Below, piece after piece: positions 56,089-64,000 of a stretch of 64,000 nt of DNA. Location: contig NC_020126.1 in NCBI RefSeq assembly GCF_000331735.1, positions 8,497,501-8,561,500 of the forward strand, given 5' to 3'. The notes beneath the pieces were generated by a model. It saw only the letters and a list, made by a program, of their open reading frames with translations. It searched no databases and had not been told where the DNA came from. This DNA is from Myxococcus stipitatus DSM 14675. Its GTDB lineage: Bacteria > Myxococcota > Myxococcia > Myxococcales > Myxococcaceae. The position numbers were made by a program, and so were the translations under genes. Every line of letters starts with the position of its first letter. Position 1 is the stretch's first letter.

Positions 56089-57282
56089 GTGTCGTCTCCT
56101 GCTGTCGGTTACTGGGTTGCGGACAACCTGGGGCGTGTGTTGGGCCCGCTCGCGCTCCAGGCTCTTCGAGAGCTGATTGCCTCCGGCCGGTTGAAGGCCG
56201 CGGTGCGCGCGTCGCGAGATGGCGCGCAATGGGTGGCGGTGCAGGACCTGCCGGAGCTGCGCGACTTGTTCGTGGCGGCGCGCCCTGGCCCCTCGGCGGA
56301 ACATCAACAGGCCGAGCGGCTGCGCACCCAGTTGAAGGGGCTGCAGAACCTGCCCCCGCACGAGGTCTTCGGCGCCAAGCCGACCTCCAGCCTGGATGAG
56401 GTGCGGCTGGCCTTCTTCCGCATGGCCAAGCGCTTCTCGCCCGAGCACCTGGCGCCGGAGACCCATCCGGAGCTGCGCAAGGTGTCGGCGGAGATCTTCG
56501 ACTTCCTCTCGCGCTGCATGCGAGAGGTGGAGGTGCTCTACGCGCAGGGCGCCTTCCCGCAGTCCCGGCCCCTGCCGCCTCGGCTGGACATGAACGGGCC
56601 GCTGCCCCCGCCTCCGCCCGCCGTCGCCTCGGTGGCGCCGCCGGTGCCTTCCGTGGCGCCCGCCGTCGCGCGCCCGCCCGCACCGGCGCCCGCGATGCAG
56701 CAGGTGGCGGCGCAGCCGGTGATGCAGGTCGCCGCGCGGGCGCCCGTCGCGGAGCCGCCCGTCATGCCGGCGATGCCGCAGCGTCCGCCGCCTCCGGTGA
56801 TGCACGCGGCGCCTCCGGCTCCCTCGGCGCCTCCGGTGCAGCGCACGCACACGCTGCCGCCGCCCGCCGCACGGCCCGCGCCGCCTCCGCCCGCACCGCC
56901 GCTGCGCAAGGCCGCCGCCGCGCCCACCTACTCCAGCGCGGAGTTCGTGGGCCTGGAGCGCCGCACGGATGATCGCATCCACGCGGACGTGCGGGTGTCC
57001 CTGCAGAACGCGGGCATCTTCACCGACCACCGCATCATCAACCTGTCCTCGGGTGGCTTGTTCATCGCCACGGACAAGCCGCTGCGGCTGGGGACCCTGG
57101 TGGAGCTGACGTTGCGCTTCGATGAGCCGTCGCGGGTGATGACCTTGCGAAGCTCCGTCATCTGGGAGAACTCACTCGATGACGGCAAGAACCCGCGAGG
57201 CTATGGGTTGCGGCTCAGCAGCCTCCGCAAGGAGGAGCGGGAGTTCATCCAGCAGTTCGTGAGCCGGAAGCCTCCCAAGTAG
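56089..57282 (+). CDS. GYF_2 - J-like - PilZ domain protein
   Basis: 397 residues from GTG 56089 (GAGG upstream). Residues about 5-65 resemble a GYF_2 domain (GYWVADNLGRVLGPLAL, ELIASGRLKAAVRASRDG, WVAV). About 85-155 is a DnaJ-like helical region (PHEVFGAKPTSSLDEVRLAF, MAKRFSPEHLAPETHPEL), with SPE where HPD would be. A Pro/Ala-rich linker (about 165-290) follows, then a PilZ domain with ERRTDDRIHADVRVSL and NLSSGGLFIATD, which match the c-di-GMP-binding RxxxR-like and DxSxxG motifs with Asn for Asp. Likely a c-di-GMP receptor linked to the receiver gene upstream. Confidence 0.8.
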   Translation: MSSPAVGYWVADNLGRVLGPLALQALRELIASGRLKAAVRASRDGAQWVAVQDLPELRDLFVAARPGPSAEHQQAERLRTQLKGLQNLPPHEVFGAKPTSSLDEVRLAFFRMAKRFSPEHLAPETHPELRKVSAEIFDFLSRCMREVEVLYAQGAFPQSRPLPPRLDMNGPLPPPPPAVASVAPPVPSVAPAVARPPAPAPAMQQVAAQPVMQVAARAPVAEPPVMPAMPQRPPPPVMHAAPPAPSAPPVQRTHTLPPPAARPAPPPPAPPLRKAAAAPTYSSAEFVGLERRTDDRIHADVRVSLQNAGIFTDHRIINLSSGGLFIATDKPLRLGTLVELTLRFDEPSRVMTLRSSVIWENSLDDGKNPRGYGLRLSSLRKEEREFIQQFVSRKPPK

Positions 57283-57297
57283 CCCTGAGCAGTGGTG

Positions 57298-57317
57298 GGC
57301 CGCCCGGGGAGGCGGCC
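57298..57317. terminator. Terminator between the PilZ gene and the small membrane gene
   Basis: Perfect 7-bp stem GGCCGCC (57298-57304) / GGCGGCC (57311-57317), loop CGGGGA, 15 bases after the PilZ stop and ending on the stop codon of the convergent small gene. Confidence 0.6.
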
Positions 57318-57436
57318 TACAGCAGCTGGCCGAGGAACACGCCTCCGGTCATCACGAAGGCCATCATCACCGCCACCACGGCCTTGAGCTCCAGGTCGCC
57401 TCGGTCCATCACGTTCATGAAGTTCATGGTGTCCAT
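57317..57436 (-). CDS. 39-residue single-span membrane peptide
   Basis: ATG 57436 is preceded directly by GAGAGGG. The product begins MDTMNFMNVMDRGDLELK and continues with one hydrophobic span (AVVAVMMAFVMTGGVFLGQLL). Met-rich and otherwise featureless. Codon choice (GTG, ATC-type third-position G/C) is like the chromosome. Other in-frame Met codons make the exact start uncertain. No function can be assigned; small membrane peptides often modulate a partner. Confidence 0.5.
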   Translation of the reverse strand: MDTMNFMNVMDRGDLELKAVVAVMMAFVMTGGVFLGQLL

Positions 57437-57534
57437 CCCTCTCTGCGTTGACCCCTCGCCCTCTTCTACGAGGCACCCCTCCACCGATTGCGTCCGCTTT
57501 TCGGCTCCCCTCGCCGTCCGCCAGGACCACCCCC

Positions 57535-59172
57535 GTGCCTCCCGACGCTTCCGCCGCGCCCAACGACTACTGGCTGCTTGACGGGCTGCCCACCCCCGCG
57601 GTGGTCCTCCGGGGAGACGAGGTGCGGGTCGCCAACGCGGCCATGGTGGCCCTGCTGGGTGTCTCCGCCGAGGAGCTGAAGGCCACCCCCGTCAGCGTGC
57701 ACATGGAGCGCTTCGCCCCGGTGGAGCGTCGCTGGGTGGAGGCCGTCAACGAGGCCATCTCCCACGAGCGTCCCCGCCCGGAGCGCCCCCTGTGGCTGCG
57801 CCTGCGCGCCGCGGATGGACGAGAGCGCACGATGACGGCGACCTTCGCGCCGGGCGCCACGCCCCTGGAGATGGTGCTGCTCCTGCACGACGCGGCGGGC
57901 GAGGACACCACGCACCGGCTCACCGAAGCGCTGGGCGCCGCCGCGTCGGACATGCTGCACGCGAGCAGCGAGCAGGAGGTCCTGGAGTCCGCGGTGGAGG
58001 CCGTCCACCAGCAGGGCTTCTATGCGGCCATCCTCCTGGTCGAAGGCGACGTGTTCCGGCATGGGCCCATGCGCCAGGAGCCCGCCGTCGTCGCGCTGGC
58101 CGAGCGGACGTACGGCGCGCCGATTTCAGAGGTCCGCATCCCGCTCACCCTCCTGCCCCACATGGCGGAGGTGCTCACGCGCCGCAAGGCGGCCTTCCAC
58201 CAGGACGCGCTCGGCGTCGCGCATCGCGTCCACGCGCCCGAGGTCTTCGAGGACATCCAGCGCACGTATCCCTCCGGCATCCGCGCGCTCGACGCGCCCA
58301 TCTTCGTGGGAGGCCAGCCCTTCGGCCTGCTCTCCGCGCAGGGCCTGGACCTCACGCCCGCCGCCGCGAGCACGCTGGAGCTCTTCGCGCAGATGGTGGG
58401 CGGCATGCTGGAGAACGTGAGGCACCACCGCACGGCCGCGGAGCGACTGGCCGAGCTGTCCCGGCTCCAGGAGGAGCTCGTCGCCCACGAGCGCCTGACG
58501 GTGCTGGGCGAGGCCGCGGGCGTGGTGGCCCACGAGGTGCGCAATCCCCTGGGCGCCATCCTCAACGCGGTGGCGGTGCTGCGGCGCGAGCCCCACCTGG
58601 GCCCCACCGGTCATGCCGCGGTGGGGATGATGGAGGAGGAGGCCGTCCGGCTGGAGGACATCGTGCGGGACTTGCTGGACGTGGTGCGTCCGCTGGAGCC
58701 GCGTCCTCGCCCGGTGCACCTGGGAGAGCTCGTGCGCCGCGCGCTCGGCCAGCTCCATGGGCCGCCGGATGCGCCCACGCTGCGCTTCGTGGTGGACGAG
58801 GCGCCGGACACGCCCGAGCTGCTCGGCGACGAGACGCTGCTCCAGCTCGCGGCCACGCACCTGGTGCGCAACGCGGTGCAGGCGTCCCCTCCGGGCGGGC
58901 GCGTGCGGCTGTGCGTGGAGCCGGTGCCGGACGGCGTGCAATTGGTGGTGGAGGACGAAGGCCCGGGCATTCCCGACGTGGACCCGCGCCGCGTCTTCGA
59001 GCCGTTCTTCCTCACCCGCGCCAACGGACGGGGCCTGGGGTTGGCCATCGTCAAGCGCGTGGTGCTGGCCCACGGGGGGCAGGTGCGCGCGAGCGCCCGG
59101 CCCAAGCGAGGCGCCCGCTTCGAGGTGGTGCTCCCGCTCTCGCCTCCCCCTACCCGTACGTCTCCCGCCTGA
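57535..59172 (+). CDS. PAS/GAF-type sensor histidine kinase
   Basis: 545 residues from GTG 57535 (AGGA 8 bases upstream; a TTG at 57448 would add 29 Pro-rich residues). N-terminal PAS-like domain (LLDGLPTPAVVLRGDEVRVA), then a GAF-like region, a coiled segment, HisKA with phosphorylated His in VVAHEVRNPLGAILNAV, and HATPase_c with N-box THLVRNAVQASPP, G1 EDEGPGIPD, F-box VFEPFFLTR and G2 GRGLGLAIVKRV. No membrane segment, so cytosolic. The receiver gene upstream is a candidate partner. Its end overlaps the convergent reductase gene by 23 bases. Confidence 0.92.
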   Translation: MPPDASAAPNDYWLLDGLPTPAVVLRGDEVRVANAAMVALLGVSAEELKATPVSVHMERFAPVERRWVEAVNEAISHERPRPERPLWLRLRAADGRERTMTATFAPGATPLEMVLLLHDAAGEDTTHRLTEALGAAASDMLHASSEQEVLESAVEAVHQQGFYAAILLVEGDVFRHGPMRQEPAVVALAERTYGAPISEVRIPLTLLPHMAEVLTRRKAAFHQDALGVAHRVHAPEVFEDIQRTYPSGIRALDAPIFVGGQPFGLLSAQGLDLTPAAASTLELFAQMVGGMLENVRHHRTAAERLAELSRLQEELVAHERLTVLGEAAGVVAHEVRNPLGAILNAVAVLRREPHLGPTGHAAVGMMEEEAVRLEDIVRDLLDVVRPLEPRPRPVHLGELVRRALGQLHGPPDAPTLRFVVDEAPDTPELLGDETLLQLAATHLVRNAVQASPPGGRVRLCVEPVPDGVQLVVEDEGPGIPDVDPRRVFEPFFLTRANGRGLGLAIVKRVVLAHGGQVRASARPKRGARFEVVLPLSPPPTRTSPA

Positions 59173-60037
59173 TGCGCTTGTCCTCGATGCCGAGGGCGTG
59201 CAGGTGTCCCAGCACCGTCTCCATGAAGCGCGGCGTCGCGGGCGTGCGCGTCTCCAGCGCCTTGCGTCGGTCCCACGGCGTAATCGCGGGGCCGCACGCG
59301 TAGACGAGGCAGGTGTCCCTGTCGGGGATGAGCTCCTCCAGGAGCGCCTGGTGGATGCGCCCCTTGCGCACGGACGCGCTGAAGCGCGACTCGTCCAGCT
59401 CCCGGGTGAGCGTGTGCACCAGGCGGACGCGGTCCGGATACTGGCGCTCCAGGGACTCCAGCTCCTCGCGGTAGAGCACGTCGCCCCAGGTCTTGTTGGA
59501 CATGAGGACGGTGTGCCGAGGCTTCAGGTTCCGGTGCAGCGCGTCCTTGAGGATGCCGAAGTTGGGCACCGCGCCCGAGCCCGCCACCAGGTGGACGACG
59601 TGCCCGGTGCGCTGCTCCACGTCCTCGGGCAGGACGTACGGCCCCATGAAGCCCAGCACCTTGATGCGCGCGCCGGTGAGCCGCCCGTGGACGAGCAGCG
59701 GCGACAGGAGCGGCGGGTAGCGGGTGAGGCCGGGGATGAACTCCTCGTCCTTCACGGTGATGGCGACGTGCCGCTCGTGGGGCGCGGAGGCCATCGAATA
59801 GGAGCGCTGCGGCTCCTTGCGGCCCTTCTGTTCCTGGAGGAAGGCCGACAGCCGTCCGAGCGCGGGGAACTGGTGGGGGTCGATGTTGATGAACTGCCCG
59901 GCCTTGTAGTCCGGCGGGGTCTCTCCAAAGTCGAGGAAGAGGGTGGCGGTGTCGTGTGTGTCCATCCGCACACGGTCGACGGTGACCTCGTACTCCACGG
60001 GCTTCCTGCTGCGCGAGGGGGCGGCTTCGGCGCTCAT
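59150..60037 (-). CDS. FAD-binding ferredoxin-NADP reductase-type oxidoreductase
   Basis: 295 residues. FAD domain with RSYSMASAP and KAGQFINIDPHQFP; NAD(P) domain with VAGSGAVPNFGILKDAL and a final VYACGPAITPWDR. This is the FNR-like module of BenC/PaaE-type reductases, but without a 2Fe-2S domain at either end. It probably passes electrons from NAD(P)H to an oxygenase or ferredoxin encoded elsewhere. The insertion LSAFLQEQKGRKEPQ before the FAD motif is unusual. Confidence 0.88.
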   Translation of the reverse strand: MSAEAAPSRSRKPVEYEVTVDRVRMDTHDTATLFLDFGETPPDYKAGQFINIDPHQFPALGRLSAFLQEQKGRKEPQRSYSMASAPHERHVAITVKDEEFIPGLTRYPPLLSPLLVHGRLTGARIKVLGFMGPYVLPEDVEQRTGHVVHLVAGSGAVPNFGILKDALHRNLKPRHTVLMSNKTWGDVLYREELESLERQYPDRVRLVHTLTRELDESRFSASVRKGRIHQALLEELIPDRDTCLVYACGPAITPWDRRKALETRTPATPRFMETVLGHLHALGIEDKRIRRETYG

Positions 60038-60281
60038 AGGCTTCCTCCCTTAGCGCAAACCCGGGGGATGCGCCGCTGGGGGTTCGGATGACGCCAAGGT
60101 GCACACCTCATCCCCCAGTCGGTCCGGAGCGTTGGCTGCATGACGGCCCCGCGAGCGGGCACCGCGCGGCGTCATCCGAGCGCTGACCCGAGCGCGTCAT
60201 GGCACTACATCTTCTGGTGGCCAGTGGTGCCGCTTGAAATCCGGGCCACAAACGGCCGGACATCCAGGCTTCCGCCGGTCC

Positions 60282-61073
60282 ATGCTCTCGGGCCGTCCCC
60301 GAGGTGGAGGCGACCGACGCGTGCTCCGGATTCTCTTTTCCCTGATGGCCCGACTGCCGGAAGGTCCCCGGCGCCATGTGGTGCGCACGCTGATGGACAG
60401 CGTGTGGGATGTGCTGGCGGAAGAGCAGGTGGAGGGCCGGAGCTTCCTCCTGGACGAGCCCTGCCTCTACATCTGCAACCACTTGTCCAACGCGGATGGC
60501 TTCACGCTCTACCGCGCCTTCCGTCCTCGCAAGCTGTACTTCATGGCGGGCGTGAAGCTGCAGGGCACGGTGATGACGCGGCTGGCGTCGGAGACGATGG
60601 ACACGATTGCCATCAAGCCCAACTCACCGGACATCGAGGCCATGCGCCGCGCGGTGGAGACGCTCAAGGGCGGCGACTCGGTGCTCATCTTCCCCGAGGG
60701 CGCGCGCAGCCGGACGGGCGAATTGCAGCAGGCCAAGAAGGGCGTGTCGCTCATCGCGAAGCGCGCGGGGGTGCCGGTGGTGCCCATCGCGTTGATGGGG
60801 ACGGAGAAGCTGATGCCCATCGACGACGGGGACATGGGCGGAGAGCGGCTGTACCGCGCGAACGTCCGCATCCGCGTGGGCCCCTCGTTCCGCGTGGAGG
60901 ACCTGGAGCCGGAGATTGCCGGCGCCGAGGACCCGAGGCAGGCGCTGGTGGATGCGATGATGCGCCGGGTGGCCCGGCTCCTGACGCCCGAGTATCAGGG
61001 CGTCTACGCGGAAGCCCCGCCGCGCGTCCCGCTCACGCTGCTGCCCGACCCGCCGGCCGTGCCGTCGCCGTGA
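60282..61073 (+). CDS. 1-acyl-glycerol-3-phosphate acyltransferase-like (PlsC family)
   Basis: 263 residues from ATG 60282; GTG 60321, 10 bases after GGAGG (60306-60310), is an alternative, and a TTG lies upstream. Acyltransferase motif I CNHLSNADGF (NHxxxxD), motif II region FRPRKLYFMAG, motif III FPEGARSRTGEL and motif IV VPVVPIALMG. Transfers acyl chains to lysophosphatidic acid or related lipids at the membrane. Followed by the THUMP gene 41 bases downstream. Confidence 0.9.
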   Translation: MLSGRPRGGGDRRVLRILFSLMARLPEGPRRHVVRTLMDSVWDVLAEEQVEGRSFLLDEPCLYICNHLSNADGFTLYRAFRPRKLYFMAGVKLQGTVMTRLASETMDTIAIKPNSPDIEAMRRAVETLKGGDSVLIFPEGARSRTGELQQAKKGVSLIAKRAGVPVVPIALMGTEKLMPIDDGDMGGERLYRANVRIRVGPSFRVEDLEPEIAGAEDPRQALVDAMMRRVARLLTPEYQGVYAEAPPRVPLTLLPDPPAVPSP

Positions 61074-61114
61074 TTCCGCAATGAGTGATTGCGGTCAGCA
61101 CCGGAGCACGGACA

Positions 61115-62257
61115 ATGGAGCCCCCCGTGATGACTCCTCGCGCTGAAGAACAGGTCTACGTCTCCACCCTCCCTGGACTGGAGACCGCGCTGGAGGCGGA
61201 GTGCTCCGCGCTGGGCCTCGCGCCGCGCCTGGTGGACGGGGGCGTGGAGCTCTCCGGCCCCTCCGGGCTGCACCAGGAGGCGAACCTCCGGCTCCGCACC
61301 GCCAGCCGCGTGCTCCTGCGCATGGGGACGTTCCGCGCGGGAGATGAGGGCTCGCTGATACGCGGCCTGCGCGCGTTGGACCTGTCACGTGTCTGGAATG
61401 GACGCGCGCCTCCGCGGATGGCGGTGAGCCTGAAGCGCACGGGCGTGCCGGGGCCGGACGTCGTGCTGGACTCGGCGGCGAAGGCGTGGGGCCTGTCCTC
61501 GGTGGAGGAGGCCGGAGCGGGGGCGCTCGATGAGGAGGGCGGCTCCGGGCTCGTGATGCTGGTCCGCGTGGAGGGCGATGCGTTCACGGTGAGCGTGGAC
61601 ACGAGCGGAGAGCCGCTGCACCGGCGCGGCTATCGGCAGGAGGTCAGCCGCGCGCCGCTGCGCGAGACACTCGCCGCGGGCCTCCTGATGCTGGCGGGGT
61701 ACGACGGCACGCAGCCGCTGGTGGACCCGATGTGCGGCTCCGGCACCTTCCTGGTGGAGGGAGCGTGGATGTCCCTGCGACGCGCGCCGGGGTTGCTGCA
61801 TGGCTTCGCGTTCGAGTCCTTCCCTGGCTTCGACGCGAGCGCGTGGGCCGCACGGAAGGCGCGCGCGGAAGCGGAGGCCCTGACGGAGCCTCGCGCCCCG
61901 GTGTATGGCTTTGACCTCAATGCGGGCTCGCTGGGGACGGCGCGGCGGAATGCGCGGCGCGCGGGGCTGACGTTGGCGTTGGAGCGCAAGGACGTGCGCA
62001 CCTTGACGCCGCCTCCGGGTGGCCCGGGCTTGCTGGTGGCGAATCCTCCCTATGGCAAGCGCCTGGGCGAGGGTGAGGACCTGCCGGGGCTCTACCGGGC
62101 GCTCGGCGCGACGATTCGCGAGCGCTTCGTGGGTTGGCGCTCGGCCCTGCTCGTTCCCGAGGAGGCGCCGCTGCTCAAGGCGCTGGCGCTTCCCGGGGCG
62201 CGAAGCCTGCCCGTGCGCAATGGCGGGCTGCGTTGCAGGCTGCTGCTGGTGGGGTGA
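61115..62257 (+). CDS. THUMP-domain class I RNA methyltransferase (RlmL/Trm14-like)
   Basis: 380 residues from ATG 61115 (ATG 61130 also possible, with GGAG upstream). N-terminal THUMP-like domain (about 1-165: VSTLPGLETALEAECSALG, FTVSVDTSGEPLHRRGYR), then a methyltransferase domain with LVDPMCGSGTFLVEGAW, VYGFDLNAGSLGTARRNA and the N6/N2-methylation motif NPPYGKRLG. It modifies a base in rRNA or tRNA; rRNA G2445-type activity is a guess from similarity to RlmL. Confidence 0.88.
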   Translation: MEPPVMTPRAEEQVYVSTLPGLETALEAECSALGLAPRLVDGGVELSGPSGLHQEANLRLRTASRVLLRMGTFRAGDEGSLIRGLRALDLSRVWNGRAPPRMAVSLKRTGVPGPDVVLDSAAKAWGLSSVEEAGAGALDEEGGSGLVMLVRVEGDAFTVSVDTSGEPLHRRGYRQEVSRAPLRETLAAGLLMLAGYDGTQPLVDPMCGSGTFLVEGAWMSLRRAPGLLHGFAFESFPGFDASAWAARKARAEAEALTEPRAPVYGFDLNAGSLGTARRNARRAGLTLALERKDVRTLTPPPGGPGLLVANPPYGKRLGEGEDLPGLYRALGATIRERFVGWRSALLVPEEAPLLKALALPGARSLPVRNGGLRCRLLLVG

Positions 62258-62300
62258 CGGGGAGCGCCTGAATTCGCGGATTCATCCCGCATATGCTCCA

Positions 62301-62323
62301 GTGGACCTCCCTGTCAGGTCCAC
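62301..62323 (+). terminator. Hairpin between the methyltransferase and permease genes
   Basis: Perfect 8-bp stem GTGGACCT (62301-62308) / AGGTCCAC (62316-62323), 43 bases after one gene and 21 before the next. Either a terminator or a leader hairpin of the permease gene. Confidence 0.45.
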
Positions 62324-62344
62324 CCTGGACTCCCCCACCCCACC

Positions 62345-63661
62345 ATGACGACTGGTAGCGATTCGACCCCCCAAGACCTTGGAATGCGGCGCGCCGTCTC
62401 CCGATGGGAGCTGGTGGGCTTCTCCATCAACGACGTCATCGGCAGTGGTGTGTATCTGTTGCCCGCGGCGGCGGCCGCGAGCCTGGGCTCGGCGAGCACG
62501 GGCGCCGTCGTGCTCGCGGGCCTGGCGGTGCTGCTCCTGGTGTTGTGTTTCGCGGAGGCCGCCAGCTACTTCGACAAGCCGGGCAGCGCGTATCTGTATA
62601 CGCGGGAGGCGTTTGGCGAGCTGGTGGGGTTCCAGGTGGGGTGGATGACGTGGCTGGCGCGTGTCGCGTCGGTGGCGTCGCTGTCCGTCGGCTTCTCTCG
62701 TGCGCTGGGCTATCTGTGGCCCTCCGCGAAGGAAGGTTTCGGGCAGAGTCTGGCCATCGCGATTCCCCTGATGCTGCTCACCGCCATCAACATCGTCGGC
62801 GTGAAGGGCGGCGCGCGGACGGCGGTGTTCCTCGCGGTGACGAAGACGGTGCCGCTGCTCATCTTCATCGGCGTGGGTGTCTTCTTCGTGTCGACCCCGC
62901 TGGCGCTGTCGGTGGTTCCGAGGGCCGACGGCGACCTGGGTGAAACCGTGTTGCTGCTGCTCTTCGCCTACGCGGGGTTCGAGAACACGGCGGCTCCGGC
63001 GGGTGAGTTCAAGAATCCTCGCCGCGATGTGCCCTTCGCGCTCGTGGTGCAGATTGGCGTCGTCACGCTCATCTACACGGCGGTGCAGTGGGTGACGCTC
63101 GGGACGCTGCCGGGCGTCATCGAGTCGAAGACGCCGCTGGCGGATGCCGCCGCGCGGTTCCTCGGTGGGTGGGGCGGGCTGTTGATGACGGTGGGCGGGG
63201 TGCTGTCCATCCTCGGCACCAACAGCAACACGGTGCTCGCGGGGCCTCGGTATCTCTACGCGCTGGCGCGGGATGGCTTTGGTCCGGCGGCGCTCGCGAC
63301 GCTGCACCCTCGCTTCCGGACACCCGCGGTGGCGATTCTGGTGCAGACGGGCATCGCGCTGCCGCTCGCGTTCTCCGGCTCGTTCGAGTTCCTCGCCACG
63401 CTCTCCGTGGTGGCGCGGCTGGCGACGTACTTCGGCACGGCCGTGGCGGTGCCGGTGCTGCGGCGCAAGCTGGCGCAGCCCGCCAACGCGTTCCGGATTC
63501 CAGGCGGGCCGGTGATTCCCTTCGCCGCCGCGTCGCTGTGTGTCGTGTTCGCGATGAGCGCGGAGCGCAAGAACCTCATCGCGGGTGCCATCGCGTTGAG
63601 CATCGGCTTCGTGCTGTACCGGTTCCAGCGCAGGCCCGATGGGAAGGTCGTGCTCGAGTAG
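62345..63661 (+). CDS. APC-superfamily amino-acid permease
   Basis: 438 residues from ATG 62345. About twelve hydrophobic spans. The first span carries the APC substrate motif GSGVYLLPAAAAASLG after SINDVIGSG; LLLLFAYAGFENTAAPAGE is the span-6 motif with the conserved Glu-containing loop, followed by KNPRRDVPFAL. Proton- or exchange-driven uptake of amino acids or amines across the inner membrane is expected; the specific substrate is not evident. A perfect terminator follows. Confidence 0.92.
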   Translation: MTTGSDSTPQDLGMRRAVSRWELVGFSINDVIGSGVYLLPAAAAASLGSASTGAVVLAGLAVLLLVLCFAEAASYFDKPGSAYLYTREAFGELVGFQVGWMTWLARVASVASLSVGFSRALGYLWPSAKEGFGQSLAIAIPLMLLTAINIVGVKGGARTAVFLAVTKTVPLLIFIGVGVFFVSTPLALSVVPRADGDLGETVLLLLFAYAGFENTAAPAGEFKNPRRDVPFALVVQIGVVTLIYTAVQWVTLGTLPGVIESKTPLADAAARFLGGWGGLLMTVGGVLSILGTNSNTVLAGPRYLYALARDGFGPAALATLHPRFRTPAVAILVQTGIALPLAFSGSFEFLATLSVVARLATYFGTAVAVPVLRRKLAQPANAFRIPGGPVIPFAAASLCVVFAMSAERKNLIAGAIALSIGFVLYRFQRRPDGKVVLE

Positions 63662-63675
63662 GACAGGGCTCGGCG

Positions 63676-63705
63676 CCCAGGCCCGCTCACCCGAGGCCTG
63701 GGTTT
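63676..63705 (+). terminator. Intrinsic terminator of the permease gene
   Basis: Perfect 8-bp stem CCCAGGCC (63676-63683) / GGCCTGGG (63695-63702) followed by TTTCGT, 14 bases after the stop codon. Confidence 0.8.
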
Positions 63706-63723
63706 CGTGCTACCGGAGAGCCC

Positions 63724-64000
63724 GTGGACGCGCGACTCACCCGCTTCGAGCCTCGGCTGAGTCCTCCCGACGAAGGAGGACGGTTCCAGAGCCCGTTCGA
63801 TGAGCTGGGCCCGGCGGAGCTGGCACGTCAAGCAGCGGAGGTGCTGCAGCGCGAGCTGCGCGATGGGTTCATCGCGCCAGGACTGCCCACGTCCCTGCTG
63901 GAGGACGCCGAGGGCGGGAAGATGTTCGGCGTGCTCGTGGTGCGGTTGGCCGATGGGGGCCTGGGGTTCCTGCGGGCCTTCTCGGGGATGCTCGCGGGAC
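63724..64000 (+). CDS. RluA family pseudouridine synthase, N-terminal part
   Basis: GTG 63724 follows GGAGAG. 92 residues reach the window edge: FQSPFDELGPAELARQAAEV, a helix, then GGKMFGVLVVRLADGGLGF and LRAFSGMLAG. This matches the N-terminal extension of large RluA-type synthases (about 550 residues), in which the catalytic domain comes later. Modifies uridine in rRNA or tRNA. The catalytic Asp region is outside the window, so assignment rests on the extension alone. Confidence 0.6.
   Translation, partial: MDARLTRFEPRLSPPDEGGRFQSPFDELGPAELARQAAEVLQRELRDGFIAPGLPTSLLEDAEGGKMFGVLVVRLADGGLGFLRAFSGMLAG

Overview
The window is high-G+C DNA with tightly packed genes on both strands. Several traits point to a myxobacterium (Myxococcota, Myxococcus/Corallococcus-like): a eukaryote-type Ser/Thr kinase with a Pro/Ala/Ser-rich tail, choice-of-anchor-D and Kelch lipoproteins, a PilZ protein with an odd domain stack, a PhnD-like soluble protein, a probable sigma-54 promoter, GTG starts and many secreted peptidases. 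No rRNA, tRNA or CRISPR array was seen. Species cannot be fixed from the sequence alone.

Layout. 1-21063 is ordinary chromosome: a P-loop kinase (partial), secreted subtilase, UPF1/IGHMBP2-like helicase, a 59-residue gene behind a sigma-54-like promoter, alpha/beta hydrolase, a large HYDIN-type lipoprotein with a degenerate von Willebrand A domain, Ser/Thr kinase, GFA protein, PhnD-like protein, TerB-like protein, TtcA, RNase D, M1 aminopeptidase lipoprotein, O-methyltransferase, a Cys-rich helical protein and a beta-lactamase-fold hydrolase.

21064-35500 is an accessory island. Its core (25692-30232) is a compact one-strand cassette of visibly lower G+C: DUF2169 adaptor, a ketosynthase-fold protein without the active-site Cys, a DUF4150/PAAR-tipped protein with a C-terminal HNH-like nuclease domain, a SUKH immunity protein and a DUF3396-type protein. 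This looks like an orphan type VI secretion effector-immunity module without its own VgrG. It is flanked on both sides by insertion sequences nested inside each other. On the left, an IS630-type relic is split by an IS3 element, which is itself split by a 1.67-kb C/D(2)H-type element, and an IS5 element abuts on the right. On the right, an IS66 element is broken by an IS3 whose own left end carries an intact ISL3 element with an 8-bp target duplication. Deletion there fused IS3 OrfB to the IS66 TnpC tail. A second IS630-type element follows.

35497-64000 returns to ordinary chromosome: M32 carboxypeptidase (3' end altered at the island edge), SDR, RF3, RidA, a polymerase-X-like HhH protein without a polymerase domain, a ParE-type toxin-antitoxin pair plus a SUKH gene, a Kelch lipoprotein, a three-gene ABC-2 exporter operon, Rsm22/METTL17-like methyltransferase, prolyl iminopeptidase, a zinc-ribbon protein with a DNase I-like domain divergent from a DUF697 membrane protein, a Tat-exported M23 peptidase, M20 peptidase, a signalling cluster (receiver, GYF-J-PilZ protein, histidine kinase), a flavin reductase, PlsC acyltransferase, THUMP methyltransferase, an amino-acid permease and the start of an RluA-type pseudouridine synthase. 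Strong hairpins sit between many convergent genes.
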